64,000 bases of DNA, taken from Kocuria sp. cx-455. GTDB taxonomy: Bacteria; Actinomycetota; Actinomycetes; Actinomycetales; Micrococcaceae. Position numbers and translations under genes: made by a program. The DNA lies in contig NZ_JACXBS010000002.1 in NCBI RefSeq assembly GCF_014698015.1, positions 558,001 through 622,000 on the forward strand, in the 5' to 3' direction. Below the pieces are notes generated by a model that was not told the origin of the DNA, did no database searches, and was given only the letters and a program-made list of their open reading frames with translations. Shown one piece after another: positions 59,293 to 64,000 of this stretch. The number at the start of each line of letters is the position of its first letter. The stretch's first letter is position 1.

Positions 59293-60798
59293 ATGCGTCG
59301 AGCGAAGATCGTGGCCACCATTGGCCCGGCTATTTCCTCGTACGAGCACCTCACTCAGGCCATCAGGGCCGGGATGAATGTGGCTCGCCTGAACATGAGT
59401 CACGGTGATCACAACGTTCACAACGCCTCCTACGAGAACCTGAGACGGGCCAGCGAAGAACTCGAAACCACGGTGGCCATCCTCGCCGACCTGCAGGGCC
59501 CCAAGATTCGACTGGGCGCCTTCGCGAACGGCCCGTACAACCTGGAGGTGGGGGACCCGTTCACCATCACCATCGAGGATGTCGAGGGGTCCCAGGAGCT
59601 GTCTTCCACCACGCACAAAGGTCTACCCGGTGACGTCAACGTGGGCGACCCACTGCTGATCGACGACGGTAAGGTGGCCCTGAAAGCCACCAAGGTCACG
59701 GACACCACGGTGGAGACCGAGGTGATCGTGGGTGGCCCCGTCTCCAACCACAAGGGCATCAACCTTCCCGGTGTGGCCGTGAACGTTCCCGCGCTCAGCG
59801 ACAAGGACGAGGATGACCTGCGCTGGGCACTGCAACGCGGCGTGGACATCATTGCGCTGTCCTTCGTCCGAGACGCCAAGGACATTACCCGCGTGCATGA
59901 AATCATGGCGGAAGAAGGCCGGAAGATCCCGGTCATCGCCAAGATCGAGAAGCCGCAGGCCGTGGACAGCCTCCACGAAATCATTGACGCCTTCGACGGC
60001 ATCATGGTGGCCCGCGGTGACCTGGGCGTGGAGCTGCCTCTCGAGGCCGTGCCGATCGTGCAGAAACGCGCCATTGAACTGGCTCGCCGCTGGGCCAAGC
60101 CCGTGATCGTGGCCACCCAAGTCCTCGAGTCCATGATCGACAATCCGCGCCCCACCCGAGCAGAGGCCTCCGACTGCGCCAACGCCGTGCTCGACGGTGC
60201 GGATGCGGTCATGCTCTCCGGTGAGACCTCCGTGGGCAAATACCCGGTGCAGACCATCGAGACGATGGCCAGGATCATCGAGGCCACCGAGACCCAGGGC
60301 ATGGATCGCATGCCGCCGCTGGGCACCGAGCCCCGCACCCGCGGTGGTGCCGTGACCCGGGCCGCTGTGACCATGTCGCGGCAGTTGGACGTCAACTACA
60401 TCTGCACGTTCACCCAATCGGGTGATTCCGCCCGCCGCCTGTCCCGGTTGCGGCCCGACCGCCCGATCCTGGCCTTCACTCCGGTGCAGAACGTGATGGC
60501 TCTGCTGTCCTTGCTGTGGGGTGTGAAACCCATCCTGGTCGAGCAGGTGCACCACACGGACGAAATGACCAAGCAGGTGGACCACTACATGCTCGAGAAG
60601 GGCCTGGCCGGTTCGGATGACCTGGTGATCATCTGCGCAGGATCACCTCCGGGCGTGGCAGGTTCCACCAACCTGGTCAAGGTCCACCGCGTGGGAGACC
60701 TGGACGATGCCGGTGAGGCACCCGTGCGTGAACAGCACGAACGCGTTGGTCCGTGGCGCGAGACCCTGCCGGCTTCGGCTCCCTGGCGCGAATCGTGA
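59293..60798 (+). CDS. pyk: Pyruvate kinase
   Basis: 501 residues. RRAKIVATIGPA opening, GMNVARLNMSHG, GPKIRLG, ARGDLGVELPLEAVP with the catalytic region, and the MLSGETSVGKYP segment are intact. The C-terminal allosteric domain is present, followed by a ~25-residue polar extension. Converts PEP and ADP to pyruvate and ATP. AAAGGGA precedes the ATG. Confidence 0.96.
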   Translation: MRRAKIVATIGPAISSYEHLTQAIRAGMNVARLNMSHGDHNVHNASYENLRRASEELETTVAILADLQGPKIRLGAFANGPYNLEVGDPFTITIEDVEGSQELSSTTHKGLPGDVNVGDPLLIDDGKVALKATKVTDTTVETEVIVGGPVSNHKGINLPGVAVNVPALSDKDEDDLRWALQRGVDIIALSFVRDAKDITRVHEIMAEEGRKIPVIAKIEKPQAVDSLHEIIDAFDGIMVARGDLGVELPLEAVPIVQKRAIELARRWAKPVIVATQVLESMIDNPRPTRAEASDCANAVLDGADAVMLSGETSVGKYPVQTIETMARIIEATETQGMDRMPPLGTEPRTRGGAVTRAAVTMSRQLDVNYICTFTQSGDSARRLSRLRPDRPILAFTPVQNVMALLSLLWGVKPILVEQVHHTDEMTKQVDHYMLEKGLAGSDDLVIICAGSPPGVAGSTNLVKVHRVGDLDDAGEAPVREQHERVGPWRETLPASAPWRES

Positions 60799-61375
60799 TC
60801 CGCTAGTTTTCCAGCGCGATCAACGACGGCGATCCGGGCACTTCGGTGCGTGGGTCGCCGTCGGCGTGCGGGGGCCTTTCGGGTGGACCGTCCCGGCTGT
60901 GCCGCGTGAAAGCCGTGTCCGGCACCTGAAGCGCCGTGAGGACCTCTTGCCGAGTCCGAAAGGGTTCTATCAACGCGTGGAGTGTAGCCCCAGCTCCGGC
61001 CGAACATTTTTGGCAGTGGTTCGTCGCGTCGACGGGGCCCGGGCTGCGAACATCGTCCCCAGATGTCAGGGGCGCGTTTCTTCGCCCGGACATTCGCGGC
61101 CATCAGATACGGCGGTCCTTGTTGCCCCTCGCGTCCCGGACTCAGCTCACGCCTCAGTCCGGTTCTTGCCCGACGCCGACGCCGCCGCCACGGCATGTTT
61201 CAGTGGTAAACGGTTCACGTTCCAGGCGTCCTTGGAGCCCCCCGCCACAGCTGGTGCGGCGGTGGGGCCTCTGGGAGGAGCACAAAAGGTCCTGGTGCCA
61301 CATGGGGCGCCGTCGAAGGTTCTAGCCGCGCCTCAGACGCAGGGGGCCCGTTGGCGATCCGACCGCGCCAACAAA
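60799..61375. other. Intergenic stretch without a recognisable gene
   Basis: About 575 bp between pyk and the tRNA-Leu terminator. Long open frames on both strands lack ribosome sites, family motifs and plausible composition. I see no known RNA fold. Possibly decayed sequence. Confidence 0.5.
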
Positions 61376-61403
61376 AAACGGCCCCGCGTCACCGGGGCCG
61401 TTT
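61376..61403 (-). terminator. Terminator of tRNA-Leu
   Basis: AAACGGCCCCG / CGGGGCCGTTT, 11-bp stem with a 6-nt loop; on the minus strand it is followed by TTTTTTG. Confidence 0.85.
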
Positions 61404-61429
61404 CGCTACCGCTCTCACCGAACGGTTCA

Positions 61430-61514
61430 TGGTGCCCAAGGTGGGACTCGAACCCACACATGTTTCCATACTGCATTTTGAGTGCAGCGCGTCTGCCAAT
61501 TCCGCCACTTGGGC
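61430..61514 (-). tRNA. tRNA-Leu (CAA)
   Basis: Acceptor GCCCAAG/CTTGGGC, anticodon loop CTCAAAA (CAA), a long variable arm as in class II tRNAs, and encoded CCA (61432-61430). Confidence 0.96.
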
Positions 61515-61701
61515 AAGTGCCGTACACAATCACAGCACGAGGCCGTGAGCAGCGGGTAACAGCTTACACGATGAGCGGTAGGCTAGAGACCAATGCGCCA
61601 CGCACGGCTTCTCGTGTGGCGTGTCTCATGCCCAACCCGCCGCGATGGCGTGGTTTGATGCGGTATCCAGTTTGATTCCCAGTTAACCAAGGAGTTCCCC
61701 C

Positions 61702-62316
61702 GTGACGGAATCGCCCGAAGCGTCCACTCCCGCTCCCTCGAATGAGCCCGCCAAGACCGTTGTGGTCGCCGAGGACGAGGCCTTGATCCGCATGGACATC
61801 GTGGAGATGCTGCGCGAAGCCGGTTACAACGTGGTGGCGGAGGCCGAGAACGGGCAGCGTGCCGTGGATCTGGCCCGAGAGCACACACCGGACCTGGTGC
61901 TCATGGACGTGAAAATGCCCGTCATGGACGGCATCACGGCGGCTGAACACATTGCGGAGGAGCGCATCGCTCCGGTGGTGCTGCTGACGGCCTTCAGCCA
62001 GCGCGAACTCGTGGAGCGGGCGCGTGAGGCCGGCGCCATGGCGTACGTGGTCAAGCCGTTCACCGTGGACGATGTGGTCCCGGCCATTGAGATCGCGATG
62101 TCCCGCTTCGAGGAAATCTCCGCTCTGGAGAATGAGGTGGCGGACATGAAGGAACAGTTCGCCACGCGCAAACTCGTGGAGCGCGCCAAGTCCCTCCTGC
62201 AGACCAAAATGGGCCTGTCCGAACCCGAGGCGTTCCGCTGGATTCAAAAGACCTCCATGGATCGCAGGCTGTCCATGCGTGAAGTGGCCGACGCGATCAT
62301 CAACCAGGTGACCTGA
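61702..62316 (+). CDS. pdtaR: ANTAR-domain response regulator PdtaR
   Basis: 204 residues. Receiver domain with acidic E24/D25, phospho-acceptor D69 (VLMDVKMP) and K118, then an ANTAR RNA-binding domain (~130-195, LVERAKSLLQTKMGLSEPEA). In mycobacteria PdtaR works with the kinase PdtaS and controls RNA termination. PdtaS is not in the window. GTG start after AAGGAG. Confidence 0.92.
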   Translation: MTESPEASTPAPSNEPAKTVVVAEDEALIRMDIVEMLREAGYNVVAEAENGQRAVDLAREHTPDLVLMDVKMPVMDGITAAEHIAEERIAPVVLLTAFSQRELVERAREAGAMAYVVKPFTVDDVVPAIEIAMSRFEEISALENEVADMKEQFATRKLVERAKSLLQTKMGLSEPEAFRWIQKTSMDRRLSMREVADAIINQVT

Positions 62317-62350
62317 GGGCGGACTTCTCCGAGCGCCCCGGATGAACGCC

Positions 62351-62356
62351 TAGGAT
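62351..62356 (+). promoter_or_regulatory. -10 element, leaderless polA promoter
   Basis: TAGGAT, six bases before the GTG at 62363. No ribosome site is visible. Confidence 0.5.
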
Positions 62357-62362
62357 GGACGC

Positions 62363-64000
62363 GTGAGTGAGACGAGCGACGCCCAGAACAACCCGAGCCA
62401 GGACACCCCCGCCGATCCCGTGGTGGTGATCGGGGAGAAAACCGAGTCCCCCCAATCGATCACGCTGCCCGGCACGGTGAGCCACCCGGAACGACGCCTG
62501 CTCCTGATTGACGGGCATTCCCTGGCGTTCCGTGCGTTCTTCGCGCTGTCCCGCGCCGCGGAGTACGGCGGCCCGGGTTTCGTCACATCAGAGGGAGTCC
62601 ACACCGAAGGTGTTTACGGGTTCGTGAACACCATGGTCAAGCTGATCCGCGATTATCAGCCGACCCACCTGGTGGTGTCCTTCGATCTCGAAGGCCCCAC
62701 CCTGCGTTCCCAGGAATACGGGGACTACAAGGGCGGTCGAGACGAGACCCCCGAGGAGTTCCACGGCCAAGTGCCGAACATCGAACGCATCCTCAAAGCA
62801 CTCGGCGTCCCCGTGGTCACTCTCGAGGGCTACGAGGCCGACGACGTCCTGGCCACCTTGGCCACGCGCGGCGCCTCGGAGGACTTCGAAGTGCTCGTCT
62901 TCTCCGGAGACCGTGACGCGTTCCAAATGGTCAACGACCACGTCAATATCGTGTATCCGGGCCGCACCCCGTCCGATCTGCGCCGCATGGACGCCCAGGC
63001 CGTGTACGAGAAGTACAAGGTGGCGCCGCAGAACTATCCGGATCTCGCCGCCCTCACGGGTGAGCAGGCGGACAACCTACCGGGCGTGCCCGGCGTGGGC
63101 CCCGGTTTCGCGGCCAAGTGGATCGCATCCTACGGGCCCGTGGAATCCGTGCTCGAGCACGCCGACAAAATTACCGGCAAAAAGGGCGAGGCGTTGCGCG
63201 AGAACGTGGAGCTCGTGCGCCGCAATCGCAAGCTGAACCGGTTGGAAACCGACCTCGACCTCGACCTCGACTTCGCCAACGCCGCGCTCCCGGTCCCGGA
63301 CACGGACAAGGTGGACGAGGTCTTCGACGACCTCGAATTCGGCGCCGGTCTGCGCGGTCGACTTCTGGATGCCTTCGGCAATACCGGTGAGAGCGGACCC
63401 ACCTCGGACGCTCCCGCGGTGAGCGCGGTCCATCGCGTGAGCACGGCGGAAGACTGGCAGCAGTGGCTGGACGAGAACAAGGACACCCAATCGCCCGCCG
63501 TGGTGCGGCGTCTGCTGCCGGATCCCAAGGCGGCGTCGGGCGGGGAAGTCACGGCACTCGTGTTCACCGCGAACACCGCCGCCGTGGTGGATGTGATCGC
63601 CGCGGACCAGGACCTGGCCGGCGCCGTGGACCAGTGGCTCGAGGACCGCAGCGAACCGAAGATCGTGGACGGCCTCAAGGATCTGTTCCACGGCCTCGTG
63701 GACCGCGGTGTGACCCTGGACGGCGTGCACGACGACGTTCAGCTGTCCGGTTACCTCGTGCGTCCCGCGCTGCGCAGCTACGACCTCGAGGCTCAGCTCG
63801 CCCAGCACCTGGAACTCGAGGTGCCTCAGGCGGGTGACCCAGCGGCGTCGTCGGGCAAGGGCAAGGCCGCGCAGACGGAGCTGGACCTGGGCGGGGACCG
63901 AGGCCTCGAAGCGATCCCGGACGAGGTCCTGCAGCGTGAGGCGAGCCTGGGCGCGGCCTGCGCCCAGCTGAGCCGTCATTTGCGGGCGCTGCTCGAGGCG
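62363..64000 (+). CDS. polA: DNA polymerase I (5' part, cut by window end)
   Basis: 546 codons without a stop. After a ~45-residue acidic leader, the 5'-nuclease domain is clear (LLLIDGHSLAFRAFFAL, YEADDVLATLA, FSGDRDAFQMV, ADNLPGVPGVGP). The 3'-5' exonuclease-like domain follows (~330-) and its usual Asp/Glu residues are mostly missing, as in other actinobacterial PolA. The polymerase domain lies beyond the edge. A GACCTC repeat (63250-63272) encodes DLDLDLD. Confidence 0.94.
   Translation, partial: MSETSDAQNNPSQDTPADPVVVIGEKTESPQSITLPGTVSHPERRLLLIDGHSLAFRAFFALSRAAEYGGPGFVTSEGVHTEGVYGFVNTMVKLIRDYQPTHLVVSFDLEGPTLRSQEYGDYKGGRDETPEEFHGQVPNIERILKALGVPVVTLEGYEADDVLATLATRGASEDFEVLVFSGDRDAFQMVNDHVNIVYPGRTPSDLRRMDAQAVYEKYKVAPQNYPDLAALTGEQADNLPGVPGVGPGFAAKWIASYGPVESVLEHADKITGKKGEALRENVELVRRNRKLNRLETDLDLDLDFANAALPVPDTDKVDEVFDDLEFGAGLRGRLLDAFGNTGESGPTSDAPAVSAVHRVSTAEDWQQWLDENKDTQSPAVVRRLLPDPKAASGGEVTALVFTANTAAVVDVIAADQDLAGAVDQWLEDRSEPKIVDGLKDLFHGLVDRGVTLDGVHDDVQLSGYLVRPALRSYDLEAQLAQHLELEVPQAGDPAASSGKGKAAQTELDLGGDRGLEAIPDEVLQREASLGAACAQLSRHLRALLEA

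Noticed and set aside
60707..61675. Long plus-strand open frame after pyk
   Set aside because: It runs through the tRNA-Leu gene and its terminator, which rules out a real protein.

Overview
This is a high-GC chromosomal window from an actinobacterium. Gene order (rib operon behind an FMN riboswitch, his-trp-lgt-gltBD-pyk-pdtaR-polA, nrdHIE) and protein style fit the Micrococcaceae (Kocuria/Arthrobacter/Micrococcus group); this placement is inferred, no search was run. I saw no prophage, IS element or CRISPR array. Many genes appear to have leaderless transcripts, with a TAnnnT -10 element 6-7 nt before the start codon.

Layout. 1-130: first codons of a YbdK-type carboxylate-amine ligase on the minus strand. 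254-1095: self-regulated ArsR/AHSA1 pair. 1125-8450: an accessory block of two CDP-alcohol phosphatidyltransferases flanking a tyrosine-phosphatase-like protein, a GTP cyclohydrolase II/RibD-reductase fusion, and a convergent, translationally coupled operon (MDR dehydrogenase, cysteine-less 6-pyruvoyltetrahydropterin-synthase homologue, GT4 glycosyltransferase, methyltransferase, UPF0104 membrane protein). Read together it looks like an undescribed pathway making a modified pyrimidine/pterin-type molecule, possibly joined to a lipid. It is the best candidate here for a new system. 8519-9466: ACR3/BASS-type transporter.

9549-16401: TetR regulator plus six genes matching the cyclohexanecarboxylate beta-oxidation route (aliA, aliB, badK, badH, badI order shuffled), ending in an SDR that has lost its catalytic Tyr and Lys. 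16518-19980: efeUOB iron uptake under a DtxR/IdeR box. 20037-22998: MFS transporter and FMN-dependent monooxygenase behind a SAM-IV-type riboswitch, so probably sulfur scavenging. 23162-27135: LexA-controlled DUF6504 and dnaE2. 27238-29539: Tat-exported phosphoesterase with a missing metal-site segment, and an App1-type phosphatase. 29627-32895: nrdHIE with DnaA-box and NrdR-box candidates upstream.

33466-34138: tRNA genes for Val(GAC), Cys, Gly and Val(CAC). 34232-38891: PD-(D/E)XK protein, def, fmt, rsmB, rpe. 39000-43605: FMN riboswitch, ribM, ribD, a ribE-ribB fusion, ribA, ribH. 43662-52653: hisE, hisG, hisF, hisI, trpE, two small membrane proteins, a trpC-trpB fusion, trpA, lgt. 52951-60798: gltB, gltD, pyk. 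61430-64000: tRNA-Leu(CAA), pdtaR and the start of polA.
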